Positions 12,507-20,094 of a stretch of DNA of 28,223 bases are shown here, piece after piece (the first letter of the stretch is position 1; every line of letters begins with the position of its first letter). The notes beneath the pieces are model-generated. The model did no database searches and had not been told where the DNA came from. It saw only the letters and a program-made list of their open reading frames with translations. The position numbers and the translations under genes were made by a program. Source of the stretch: a virus; IMG/VR virus record IMGVR_UViG_3300047557_003198, positions 1 to 28,223 of that record, one strand, 5' to 3'.

Positions 12507-12723
12507 AGGTATCGATGATCTCGTCTTCCCACAGCAGTAGCTGGTCCTCGGAGATACCCTTGGTGATGTCCACCTTGCGGGGCTTGCCAGCCGGGCCGGT
12601 GATTTCAAGCAGGACCGCTGTGACCTCAACCATTGGCGGGAGCATTTCGCCCCGGACCTCCAGTGCTGGCCAGACTTCAAAAATGAGTTCGACCGGTAGG
12701 GTTATTTCGGCGTTGTGCTTCAC
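12484..12723 (-). CDS. Small phage protein, function unknown
   Basis: A 79-residue acidic protein, largely beta (KHNAEITLPVELIFEVWPALEVRGEM, then VEVTAVLLEITGP), with an acidic C-terminal tail (LLWEDEIIDTYGPDSEE). It starts at the GTG at 12723, with GAGG 6 nt upstream, inside the end of the ribbon-helix-helix gene (47-nt overlap). Not recognised; an acidic small protein beside a basic DNA-binding protein could be a partner, which is inference. Confidence 0.6.
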   Translation of the reverse strand: MKHNAEITLPVELIFEVWPALEVRGEMLPPMVEVTAVLLEITGPAGKPRKVDITKGISEDQLLLWEDEIIDTYGPDSEE

Positions 12724-13078
12724 GTTCTTCCTCTTCTTTCTGTCGGCGCTGTTCGATGCGAAGCAGCAGCATTGATTCCTCATACACCTTGTCGAACACA
12801 GGCTCCACGATGTCGGCGATGGTCTGCGACATCGAGGTTTTGCGAAACGCGGCGATCTCTTTGAGCTTGACGTAGGCGTCCGCTGGCACGGTCACCGTGA
12901 TCCAGCGTGCCTTCTTGCGTTGAGACGGGGACAACCGATCTGGCGGGTCCTTCTTTTTGCGGCGCTTTGCACCGAGCTTGCGGGGCCTGCCTGGGCGTCC
13001 GCGCTTGCGCTTGGGGCCCTGTGGCTCGCGCTCTTTCGGCACGAACTCTTCGCCGTCTTCCGGCTCTTCGTGTGGCAC
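12677..13078 (-). CDS. Ribbon-helix-helix DNA-binding protein with AT-hook-like tail
   Basis: A 133-residue protein. Residues 23 to 46 are very basic and hold KRGRPGRPRK, similar to an AT-hook (GRP core). Residues 58 to 105 (ARWITVTVPADAYVKLKEIAAFRKTSMSQTIADIVEPVF) fit a ribbon-helix-helix fold of the CopG/Arc type: a short strand and two helices. The C-terminus is a charged helix. It is probably a dimeric regulator and a candidate to bind the GTAC palindromes. Start is GTG at 13078 with the AGAAAGGAGAAA element 3 nt upstream. It is the first gene after the polymerase terminator. Confidence 0.75.
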   Translation of the reverse strand: MPHEEPEDGEEFVPKEREPQGPKRKRGRPGRPRKLGAKRRKKKDPPDRLSPSQRKKARWITVTVPADAYVKLKEIAAFRKTSMSQTIADIVEPVFDKVYEESMLLLRIEQRRQKEEEEREAQRRNNPTGRTHF

Positions 13079-13081
13079 TGA

Positions 13082-13093
13082 TTTCTCCTTTCT
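13082..13093 (-). promoter_or_regulatory. Extended Shine-Dalgarno element, copy 3
   Basis: AGAAAGGAGAAA ends 3 nt before the GTG at 13078. It lies just below the terminator, and I see no promoter between the two. Confidence 0.6.
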
Positions 13094-13101
13094 AGGTCTC
13101 G

Positions 13102-13129
13102 AAAAAAGCGGCCGCGACGTGCGCGGCCG
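13102..13129 (-). terminator. Rho-independent terminator after the polymerase
   Basis: On the minus strand an 8-bp perfect stem, CGGCCGCG/CGCGGCCG with a 5-nt loop (CACGT), is followed by C and six T. It lies about 45 nt below the polymerase stop and would end the replication transcript, leaving the RHH gene to read-through or its own promoter. Confidence 0.8.
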
Positions 13130-13174
13130 AAGCCCTTGATGAGGGAGGAGACAACTGCTGAAAACCCAGCTCCA

Positions 13175-15052
13175 TTATGCAGCCTCACCCCAGCTTGGAC
13201 CAACTTCCACGTCCACGCGCGAGGGCACTTCCAGTGTCACCGCGTTGGCCATGATCCGTGATGCTTCGACCGCCTCGTCCCGATCCCGGACCGAGAGCGC
13301 GATCTCGTCGTGCACCTGCAGCCGGATGTCGAACCCGGCCTTGGCCAGCGCCACCATGCCCGCCTTGGTCTGGTCGGCGGCCGAGCCCTGGATGAGCCGG
13401 TTCAGGCCCTTGTAGGTGCCCGCCCGCTTGATGCGTCGGCCGTATTCGATGATGGCCTGCTCGTAGGGCAGCGCCTTGTTCACGCCCCACTCCACAGGCT
13501 CCCACAGCGGGAAGCGGCATTTGCGGCCCAGCAGCGTGCGGATCGCGCCGCCCGAGGCCGGGTGCTCGATGCGCTTCATCACCGCGTCCACCGTGCCGCG
13601 CAGGAACGGGACCTTCTGGTGGAAGGTGGCGATCAGCTCGCTGGCCTCGTCCAGGGGCAGCTCCAGGCTGTTGGCGAGCTTCTGTTTGCCCATGCCGTAC
13701 ATCAGGCCCAGGCCGATGGTCTTGGCAGCCTTGCGCTTAATGCCGGCCATGTCCGCGACCATCTGGTGGAAGTCGGTATTGGGGTCATCCCTATACGCCT
13801 GGGCCATCTTTTCAGCCCCCGGCAGGTCCAGCAGCGTGGCATAGTGGACCAGCAATCGCGGTTCCTGCGAGGAGAAGTCGTTTGCCGCCCAAAGCTGGCC
13901 CTCCTCCGGCAGGAACAGGCCCCGCACCAGCGGCCCGATCACCTCGTGGCGCGCGGGCACCTGCTGCAGGTTGGGGTTGGCAGCCGACAGGCGTCCTGTG
14001 ACCGTGCCGCCGTCCTCGTTGCGCATCTGGTTGAAGTGGGTGTGGATGCGCCCATCGGCCGCGCTGTGCTTGAGGTAGGGCTCCAGGAAGGTGCCGTGGG
14101 TCTTGTTCAGCTCACGGGCCTCCACGATCATCTTGGCCATCGGATGGTCGTGGGTGTCCAGGAAGCTCTTGGTAAAGCTGGGCGCGCCCTGCGCGGTCCG
14201 TGGGTACTGGATCGAGAGCTTGTCGAAGGCCTGCGCGATGCTGGCGGCGGCCCAGATGTCCACCTTCACGCCGGCCTGGTTCTTGATGTACTTGAGGATG
14301 TCCTGCTCCTTGCGACGCATCTCCTCCACCTGGCGCTCGCACTCCTCGCGGTTGAAGCGAATGCCCTTGAGCGTGATGTCCACCAGCACCGGCAGCACTT
14401 CGGTTTCCAGCTCGAAGATCGACTGCACCTCGTCGCGCTGCAGCAGGGCCTTGAAGTGGTGCCAGAGCTTGAGCGTGAGCGCCGCGTCCTGCTCGGCGTA
14501 CTCGCCCACGTGCATGGCCGGCAGCTTCCACAGCTCCTTTTTCGGGTGCACACCGAAGTCCGAGGCGGACTCCTTGAGACCCTGCTCCGACTTCACCTCC
14601 TTGAGGTAGTCGAAGCCCAGGCTGTTCAGGGCGAAGCTGAAGCGGTTCTCGTCCAGCAGGGGCGCTGCCAGCATGGTATCGAAGATGCGGCCGTTTACCT
14701 CGAAGCCGGAGGCTCTGAGCCACCCGAGGTCGTAGGCGGCGTTGTGCATGATCTTGTCAGCCGGCGTCGCCAATACCTCGCGAATCCAACGCTCGACAAT
14801 GCGCTTGTCCAGATTGCCGCCACCACCGTGAGCAACAGGAAAGTAGCCAGCCCAGCCATCAACAGCAACGGCATAGCCAACAATGTAGCCATCGTTCCGA
14901 GGCCAGCCCGGCCCCATGGTCTCCATGTTGGGGTCGCAGGTTTCGAGGTCAATTGCAATCTCCTTAGCTGTGGACAAGTTGGGGAAAATCTGTGGAGGAA
15001 CCCACTCGGATACCCGGGGGAACATGGACATGGTCCGTGTGTCGCGCTTCAT
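13175..15052 (-). CDS. polA: Family A DNA polymerase with 3'-5' exonuclease
   Basis: A 625-residue replicative polymerase of the Pol I family without the 5' nuclease domain. Exonuclease motifs: DLE (Asp35, Glu37), NAAYD (Asp108), YAEQD (Tyr185, Asp189). Polymerase: TGRLSAANPNLQQVPAR (352 to 368); motif A with Asp392 in NDFSSQEPR; motif B R440-K-A-A-K444-T-I-G-L448-G-L-M-Y452; motif C QVHDE (His581, Asp582, Glu583). All catalytic residues are present. Leu448 sits where E. coli Pol I has Phe762. The start shares ATGA with the helicase stop, so the two are coupled. It would copy the phage genome with the primase and helicases of the same cluster. Confidence 0.95.
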   Translation of the reverse strand: MKRDTRTMSMFPRVSEWVPPQIFPNLSTAKEIAIDLETCDPNMETMGPGWPRNDGYIVGYAVAVDGWAGYFPVAHGGGGNLDKRIVERWIREVLATPADKIMHNAAYDLGWLRASGFEVNGRIFDTMLAAPLLDENRFSFALNSLGFDYLKEVKSEQGLKESASDFGVHPKKELWKLPAMHVGEYAEQDAALTLKLWHHFKALLQRDEVQSIFELETEVLPVLVDITLKGIRFNREECERQVEEMRRKEQDILKYIKNQAGVKVDIWAAASIAQAFDKLSIQYPRTAQGAPSFTKSFLDTHDHPMAKMIVEARELNKTHGTFLEPYLKHSAADGRIHTHFNQMRNEDGGTVTGRLSAANPNLQQVPARHEVIGPLVRGLFLPEEGQLWAANDFSSQEPRLLVHYATLLDLPGAEKMAQAYRDDPNTDFHQMVADMAGIKRKAAKTIGLGLMYGMGKQKLANSLELPLDEASELIATFHQKVPFLRGTVDAVMKRIEHPASGGAIRTLLGRKCRFPLWEPVEWGVNKALPYEQAIIEYGRRIKRAGTYKGLNRLIQGSAADQTKAGMVALAKAGFDIRLQVHDEIALSVRDRDEAVEASRIMANAVTLEVPSRVDVEVGPSWGEAA

Positions 15053-16581
15053 AGTCGGAAGCCTTTCTGTTCATTCTTGGGAAGCACGATGTGCAGGGAC
15101 TGCTTTGCACGGGTGATGCCCACGTACAGCAGCCGGTTGATGTCGTCGGAGTTGCGCTCGTAGTCCTTGGCGAACTTGGTCGTCAGGTCCGCCAGCAGCA
15201 GCACGTTGTCGGCCTCGCCACCCTTGGCTCCGTGGATCGTGGAGAGCTTGATCGGGGCCTTGCCATTGAGCTTCACGCCCCGGCGCAGCAGCGAGATGAT
15301 GTAGTGGCGCTTGTCCTCGGCGATCTTGGTCAGGGCCTCGTGCCAGATTTCTGTAGAAAGAAGTCCGTGCTTTTCTTTCAGGAGATCGATGGTGTACAGC
15401 GCCCCAGGGTCGGCCGTCTTCAGGCCCTTGTGGCCGTGCTTGACGCAGTCGGTGTCCATGTACTTGTAGATGGCCTTGACCACCTCGAAGGGCACCTCGC
15501 CGCCCTTGCGCAGCCGCTCCCAGCCGAGCACGGCAGTGAGCACTGCCTCGGGCACGGACCGTTGGCCGTGGCGCTCGAACAAGAGCCCCTGGCTCTTCAA
15601 CCAGTCGTGCATGTCGGTGAGCATGTAGTTGGCCGCAGCCAGCACCAGCCACTCGCCATGGGAGACGTCCACGTGGTGCCAGTCGTTGTAGTACTCCACC
15701 ACGCCGGTCTCTTCGCGCGCCTTCCAGACCTTGGGCTGGCGCTTGCGGATGCGGCGCACCACGTTGTTGGCCAGGGCATGCACCTTGGCCGGCACGCGGT
15801 AGGACTGGTCCAGCACCTTGATCTCGCCTTCGAAGCTCAGGAAGCTGTCCACGTCGGCTCCTGCCCAGGTGTAGACGGCCTGGTCGTCGTCGCCTGCCAA
15901 AAACGAACGCTGGGAGCGCAGTGCCAACTGCTCAACCAGCCTCCATTGCAAACGTGAGAGGTCCTGCGCCTCGTCGATGATGAGAACGTCGAGCCGGGGC
16001 AGGCGGTCTGGCTCCAAGAGCACCTGCTCCAGGAGGTCAGTGAAGTCCAGCAGGTTGCGCGACTGCTTGTAGTGCCGGTAGGCGCGTTCCACGTACTCGA
16101 AGTGGAACCACTCCAGCTCCATGGCGGACTGATTGTAGTGGGTCTTCAGGTCCAGGCCCTTGATCCGTGCGATGTTGATCTCGTTGAGGATGGGGTTGTC
16201 CGCCTGCACCATGAAGTCGTCTTCGCCCTGGCCAACGCTGATCTCGATGCCGGCCTCCAGCGCAAACTCGCGGTAGTGCTCTGGCGTCATCATGTCTTTC
16301 GTGCCGATGCCAAGGCACCGGTAGGCCAGGCTGTGCAGCGTGCGAAACCACGGGAAGTCGCTGTCGGGGCGCAGTTGCGGGAACTTGGCCACGGCGCGGT
16401 CGCGTGCTTCGGTTGCGGCCTTCTTGGTGAAGGAGAAGTAGCCGATCTTGGTGGGGTGCACGTTGTCGGCGAGCTCCATCTCGACGACGTTGAGCAGGAA
16501 GGTAGTTTTGCCGCTGCCTGGTTAAGGGGGGCCGAAGACTTTGACGATCTTCGGCCCCATCTCCTTGTCAGATGTGTTCAT
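15049..16581 (-). CDS. UvrD/Rep-type SF1 helicase, interrupted at Walker A by TAA
   Basis: The ATG at 16581 opens with 19 codons ending VKVFGPP. Codon 20 (16522 to 16524) is TAA, and the same frame resumes at once with PGSGKTTFLL. Removing six bases gives GPPGSGKT, a perfect Walker A. The rest is intact: FTKKAA (Ia), DEAQDLS (about 203 to 209), GDDDQAVYTW (III), QSYRVP (IV), STIHGAKGGEADN (V), VGITRAKQS (VI), so a full SF1A 3'-5' DNA helicase is present except for this site. Translation from the next ATG (16479) would lack the ATP-binding loop and has no ribosome site. The gene may be broken, rescued, or misassembled. It overlaps the HNH gene by 14 nt and the polymerase by 4. Confidence 0.85.
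16528..16558. other. Perfect 11-bp hairpin beside the helicase stop
   Basis: GGGGCCGAAGA and TCTTCGGCCCC face each other across a 9-nt loop. The stem ends three bases from the TAA codon and encodes the GPK and FGP residues flanking the start of the P-loop. No T run follows, so it is not a typical terminator. Confidence 0.7.
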
Positions 16582-16984
16582 GTTGAGTGTCTCCATGCCA
16601 GCGTTCCATGCAGTGAATTCGAGCGTGTTCTGCTTGCGTCATCACTGCCAAGTTCTCTGGGCTGTTGTTCCACTTGTCCCCGTCCTTGTGGTGAACAATT
16701 TCACCCGGCAGTAAGGGACGGCCAAGTTTCTGCTCGGCAACGACACGGTGCATGTGTCTGCCTCCCAGTTTGACGTAGTTGGTTCGTTGGCCGCTGTATC
16801 GCAGTGCGTCTTTATCCCGAAACGCTGCGCGCCGGGCTTGTTCCTCTGCGTCGAGGAGACGACTGTTGTGGCCGTTGATGAACCGAAGAGGCTCACCTTT
16901 CTTTTGGCCGCGATTACTGCGTGTGCGCGTAGCAATGGGTGTCGGTAGCCCGCACCCACACTCGCAAAAAGTGGAGTTCGACAT
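16568..16984 (-). CDS. Free-standing HNH homing-type endonuclease
   Basis: A 138-residue protein. An N-terminal zinc knuckle (CECGCG, 8 to 13) is followed by the basic, Arg-rich FINGHN segment, then HRVVAEQKLGRPLLPGEIVHHKDGDKWNNSPENLAVMTQAEHARIH with the HNH core (HH about 98 to 99, Asn106/107, and the Asn-Leu of PENL). This is the common phage HNH layout, and all catalytic positions are present. AAGGGG stands before the ATG at 16984. It is placed between primase and helicase, like a mobile intruder in a replication cluster, and its end overlaps the helicase start. The 97 nt upstream to the primase (16985 to 17081) hold no gene I can support. Confidence 0.85.
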   Translation of the reverse strand: MSNSTFCECGCGLPTPIATRTRSNRGQKKGEPLRFINGHNSRLLDAEEQARRAAFRDKDALRYSGQRTNYVKLGGRHMHRVVAEQKLGRPLLPGEIVHHKDGDKWNNSPENLAVMTQAEHARIHCMERWHGDTQHEHI

Positions 16985-17081
16985 GGCTTTCCCCTTTCAA
17001 AGCCGCCCTGATGAAGAGGTTGACCAGGTGGCCAGGGAAACCACTTTTCACCCCGTCGGGCTAGGTCGATTTCAGTGTATC

Positions 17082-18614
17082 TCAAAACGGGCTCCTTGCT
17101 TTCTTCTGCTCAGGCGTCTCGAAGGGCGAATCCTGCTTGCCAAACATCGGCATGCGCCAGCAGCGTGCGGTGCGGTTTTTGAGGAAGAGGCTGATCGGCT
17201 CCCCGCCTAGCTCGCGGATGCGCTGGGCCATCTTCGGGTGCGTCATGCCCTTGAAGTTGTTGCGCGTGAGGTGGGCTTCGAGGTCCTTCATGCGGAAGTA
17301 GACCTTGGCCTCGTCCTCGTTCACCCAGGGCCGGCCCATGAGAATCTCATCGCGGTCCATGGCCTGTTGCATGTGGGTCGTGAACTCTTCGACCAGATCA
17401 TTGAAACGTCCAGTCAGGCTGGTGTCCTCGGGCGCTTCAGTGATCTGTTCACTCTCGACCATCTCACGAAGCAGGGCGTTGAGGAGCTGCTCCCAGTCTT
17501 GCTTGCGCAGTGTCGGAGGCAGCACGTTGATCTTCTCGACGCAGGCCTTCTGGAAAGCCGATTGGTTGTACAGCGCCTCGGTGTCGAGCTCGATGCGCTT
17601 GCCGTTGATGTCCAGGAACCACAGAGGCGGCTCGCTGTTGTACTTGGACAGGGATGAAAGCTGTGGTGCGTCAGGACCGTCCGCACCGATACCGTACTTG
17701 CGGGTTCTGCACAGACCACTGTTGCAGAAGCTGTTCAAGGGCGCGTCCTTGCACTTGTACTTGTAGTCTTTCTTGTGGAGCTGCTTGATGATGACCTGCA
17801 GCTCGTTGTTGGGGAGCATTGGCTGCACGAACTTCACGTTGTGCTCGGCCAGTTCGTTGTCCCAGGTCGCGGGCTTGGCTCGCTTGAGGAAAATACCAAT
17901 GTTGAACAGGGCGTTGTTGCGTGTCCCCTCGGGGACGCCTTGAGCGCAGATAGCCTGTAGGCATGGTGGGCCGTCCTTGATGGGGTGATCGGGTTTCTTG
18001 GGTTCTTCCGGTGGCTGGATGTCAGGCGGCTGCACCCACTTGGCGTGCAGCTCGTAGAACTCCTCCAGCGTCGCCGCCGTGCCATCGTCTTGGATGGCGT
18101 AGCGCATGGTCTGATCCCCACCGAAGTACGGCAGGTTCAGGAAGTTGCCGGTGTCGCCCCGCTCGACCAGAATTTCGGCCTGCTTGGGAAAAATCTCGCG
18201 CCCTGCCTCGCCCAGCAATGCTGCACAGGCCTTGAGGTAGCGCTGCATGTTGGCGGCCGGAATCGGCTCGCTTACGAACAGGAAAACGTGCGCACCACCA
18301 CTCTTGCTGCGGCATACCACCAGCGGCAAGTTCATCTCGCGGATGCGCTTGATCAGCCCCTGGTGATCCAGCGGGTACTGGTCAATGTCAATGCAGCCCC
18401 AGATGCACGTGTTGTCCGCCCGAATCGGAATGATGCCAAGCGAGGGATCAATGCCCTCCAGGTGCTTGGTCCACAAATCATCCGTCGGTGGCTTGCGCAC
18501 CACGACCGCTTTGCCGGCTTGTTTGCCGCTCTCCTTGGACCCCTCGATCTTGTAGGTTCCGTATGCAATATCGAGTCCGCTGAATATCGCCTTGAACCGC
18601 GTGATGTCTGTCAT
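17082..18614 (-). CDS. Archaeo-eukaryotic-type primase (PrimPol-like)
   Basis: A 510-residue protein of the AEP superfamily, resembling the primases of TOTE-type and phage systems. The first 200 residues hold the active site: WGCIDID (Asp76, Asp78) and SKSGGAHVFLF (His109). Then come GNFLNLPYFGGDQTMRYAI, which follows the core in this family, a Pro-rich linker, and a Cys cluster KCKDAPLNSFCNSGLCRTRKYG (about 283 to 305) that looks like a zinc site and matches the conserved 'C....C..RK.G.G' end of these primases. The C-terminal region may contact the helicase. It would make primers for the family A polymerase. AAGAAAGAAG precedes the ATG at 18614. No DnaG-type primase is seen. Confidence 0.82.
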   Translation of the reverse strand: MTDITRFKAIFSGLDIAYGTYKIEGSKESGKQAGKAVVVRKPPTDDLWTKHLEGIDPSLGIIPIRADNTCIWGCIDIDQYPLDHQGLIKRIREMNLPLVVCRSKSGGAHVFLFVSEPIPAANMQRYLKACAALLGEAGREIFPKQAEILVERGDTGNFLNLPYFGGDQTMRYAIQDDGTAATLEEFYELHAKWVQPPDIQPPEEPKKPDHPIKDGPPCLQAICAQGVPEGTRNNALFNIGIFLKRAKPATWDNELAEHNVKFVQPMLPNNELQVIIKQLHKKDYKYKCKDAPLNSFCNSGLCRTRKYGIGADGPDAPQLSSLSKYNSEPPLWFLDINGKRIELDTEALYNQSAFQKACVEKINVLPPTLRKQDWEQLLNALLREMVESEQITEAPEDTSLTGRFNDLVEEFTTHMQQAMDRDEILMGRPWVNEDEAKVYFRMKDLEAHLTRNNFKGMTHPKMAQRIRELGGEPISLFLKNRTARCWRMPMFGKQDSPFETPEQKKARSPF

Positions 18615-18653
18615 TTCTTCTTTCTTGTAAGGTGGGGCCTACTCATGGTTGGG

Positions 18654-18691
18654 CGGGTACCCGTGTTTTGCCTTCCAGGAGCTACCTGGAA
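18654..18691. promoter_or_regulatory. Palindromes upstream of the primase
   Basis: The 119-bp gap between the ssDNA-binding and primase genes holds the perfect 10-bp palindrome CGGGTACCCG (18654 to 18663) and a 7-bp hairpin TTCCAGG-AGCTA-CCTGGAA (18673 to 18691). The first shares a GTAC centre with the sites at 8.7 and 20.45 kb. No strong -10/-35 pair is seen nearby. Confidence 0.45.
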
Positions 18692-18733
18692 CGACTCAAC
18701 TATCCGTGACCCAACCACTTTCGGCCCCGAAAC

Positions 18734-19510
18734 TCAGAACGGTGCTGGTCCTGCGTGGCTCTCGGCCCCCTCCGCACCTTCGTGCTTGACCTTCACGTCG
18801 CCCGCGCTGACAGACTGCGCGAACTGCTTGCAGGCCATGTAGATGTCATTGGACTCCACCGGACCCGTACGCTCGATTTCCCAGCCAAACCACTTGCCCT
18901 TATCGTTGGACTCGGCCGTGGTGGTCAGGCGGTAGACCTGGCTGTACATCGGCGGGGTGAACAGGCCGTTTTTGCCTGTCATCTTCACCGACTGCATCAT
19001 GCTGTTCCACTTGCGGCTCTTCTTGAGCTGCGTGGACTTCATCACGATCAGCGCAGGGCTGGGGACACCGTTGTCGTCAATCACCATCACGTAGTGATTG
19101 GCGGTGTTCTCGATGTAGTTGCCGTTGTCCAGGTAGTCCTTGTTGTCACCAGGATCGCGATGCGTCTGGGACAGGATGTCGCTGGTAGCCGGGTAGATGT
19201 GCACGGGAGCACCGCTACCTTGGCCACGCGGGGCCCACTCGATGTACTGACGGATGTACGCACAAGGTACCACCTGCACGCCACGCTTGCCGTCAAAGAG
19301 CTCGCCGGTGACGCTGTTGAGGATCATGCCGGGGAGGGCACCATCCACATCGCCGACTTCCGGGCTGGTACTCGTGAGCAGGCGCAGGAAGGGCAGTGCA
19401 TAGTCCTCCTGGCTCATGTTCTCGAAACCTTGACCGGCGTCTTGCTCCAAGTCGCTCATGATCGCCAGTGCGGTGCTGGCCTTTTGTTCCGCAATATCAG
19501 TCTTAGCCAT
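18734..19510 (-). CDS. Putative phage single-stranded-DNA-binding protein
   Basis: A 258-residue protein of a family found beside primase or polymerase genes in many phages and often annotated as ssDNA-binding. The markers are LPFLRLLTSTSPEV, GMILNSVTGELFDG, VQVVPCAYIRQYIEWAPR, then STQLKKSRKWNSMM and GLFTPPMYSQVYRLTTTAESNDKG. The C-terminus has acidic residues and ends in Phe (GPAPF), resembling the tails through which SSB-like proteins bind partners, but it is less acidic than typical. The function call rests on family resemblance and context, not on a visible OB motif. The ATG at 19510 follows GAAAGGA. 29 nt separate it from the next gene. Confidence 0.7.
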   Translation of the reverse strand: MAKTDIAEQKASTALAIMSDLEQDAGQGFENMSQEDYALPFLRLLTSTSPEVGDVDGALPGMILNSVTGELFDGKRGVQVVPCAYIRQYIEWAPRGQGSGAPVHIYPATSDILSQTHRDPGDNKDYLDNGNYIENTANHYVMVIDDNGVPSPALIVMKSTQLKKSRKWNSMMQSVKMTGKNGLFTPPMYSQVYRLTTTAESNDKGKWFGWEIERTGPVESNDIYMACKQFAQSVSAGDVKVKHEGAEGAESHAGPAPF

Positions 19511-19539
19511 GGTTCATGGTCCTTTCTTCGTGGTTCGTG

Positions 19540-20094
19540 TTAAACAGACTTGATGACAGCTTTTTGGCCAATGAATACGCCAAAAAGATCGGTATCGACG
19601 GGCTGCCCCTTCTCGATACGCTCCTTCACCCAGGCCTTGAGGGTCTGGGGCTCAATCTTCTCGGTCTGCTCGGCCGGATAGCCTTGCTCGCCCAGAAGCG
19701 TGAGAAGACGTGAGCACAGTTCGTCCTCGTTGCGACCGAACCGCACGCTCACAGTGTTCTTGATGATGTCGTCAAAGCCGTTGTCGCGCAGCCATTGGTA
19801 CGCTTCAGCTTGACGGGCCTTCGGAATGCTGGCCCCATAGAACGGTTTGATACTGATGCTGCTACCGTCCTCCATCGCGAACGCTTTCATACCTGCTTCG
19901 GCCATGGCCTCAGGTATGGTTTGCTCGGTCAGCTTACGGTACTGCTCGTTCTTCTCGGAGAGGGTTTTCTCCAGGTCCGCGAGCTCCTTCTCCAGCAACT
20001 TCGCACGACGTGCAAGGCCAGAGATACCTGTCACCTGCTCGTCGGAAACTTGCAGGGCGTCAGCATCGTTCTCAAATAAATTCGTAAGACTCAT
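19540..20094 (-). CDS. Conserved phage protein of the replication cluster
   Basis: A 184-residue protein. Residues 25 to 60 (LARRAKLLEKELADLEKTLSEKNEQYRKL) form a coiled coil; the C-terminal part (SISIKPFYGASIPKARQAEAYQWLRDNGFDDIIKN, VSVRFGRNEDE, HPQTLK-like EPQTLKAWVKERIE, FGVFIGQKAVIK) matches a family frequent next to SSB and polymerase genes in podoviruses. Function unknown, but the neighbourhood points to DNA replication or recombination. The ATG at 20094 is set by AGAAAGGAGAAA 3 nt upstream; a longer frame exists but starts inside the previous gene. Confidence 0.75.
   Translation of the reverse strand: MSLTNLFENDADALQVSDEQVTGISGLARRAKLLEKELADLEKTLSEKNEQYRKLTEQTIPEAMAEAGMKAFAMEDGSSISIKPFYGASIPKARQAEAYQWLRDNGFDDIIKNTVSVRFGRNEDELCSRLLTLLGEQGYPAEQTEKIEPQTLKAWVKERIEKGQPVDTDLFGVFIGQKAVIKSV

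Noticed and set aside
13310-15163. 617-codon open frame on the plus strand opposite the polymerase
   Set aside because: It is the antisense of a confirmed polymerase gene. It has no ribosome site, and its composition (long runs of Gly, Val, His, Leu and Gln) is the usual mirror of a G+C-rich gene.
16522-16524. Stop-codon recoding (TAA read as an amino acid) in this phage
   Set aside because: Other genes end cleanly at TAA, for example the polymerase and the 675-residue virion protein, and TGA and TAG are used as stops elsewhere. No suppressor tRNA is visible in the window.
16485-17081. Group I intron carrying the HNH gene
   Set aside because: The HNH gene lies outside the helicase reading frame and both P-loop halves are only six bases apart, so there is no intron body at the break. 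I could not recognise group I core elements in the 97 nt before the HNH gene.
16642-17085. Alternative minus-strand frame starting TTG just behind the primase stop, overlapping the HNH gene
   Set aside because: Most of it is out of frame with the well-supported HNH gene, and no ribosome site or domain is present. I considered whether its first 30 codons are a lost helicase exon and found no helicase motif.
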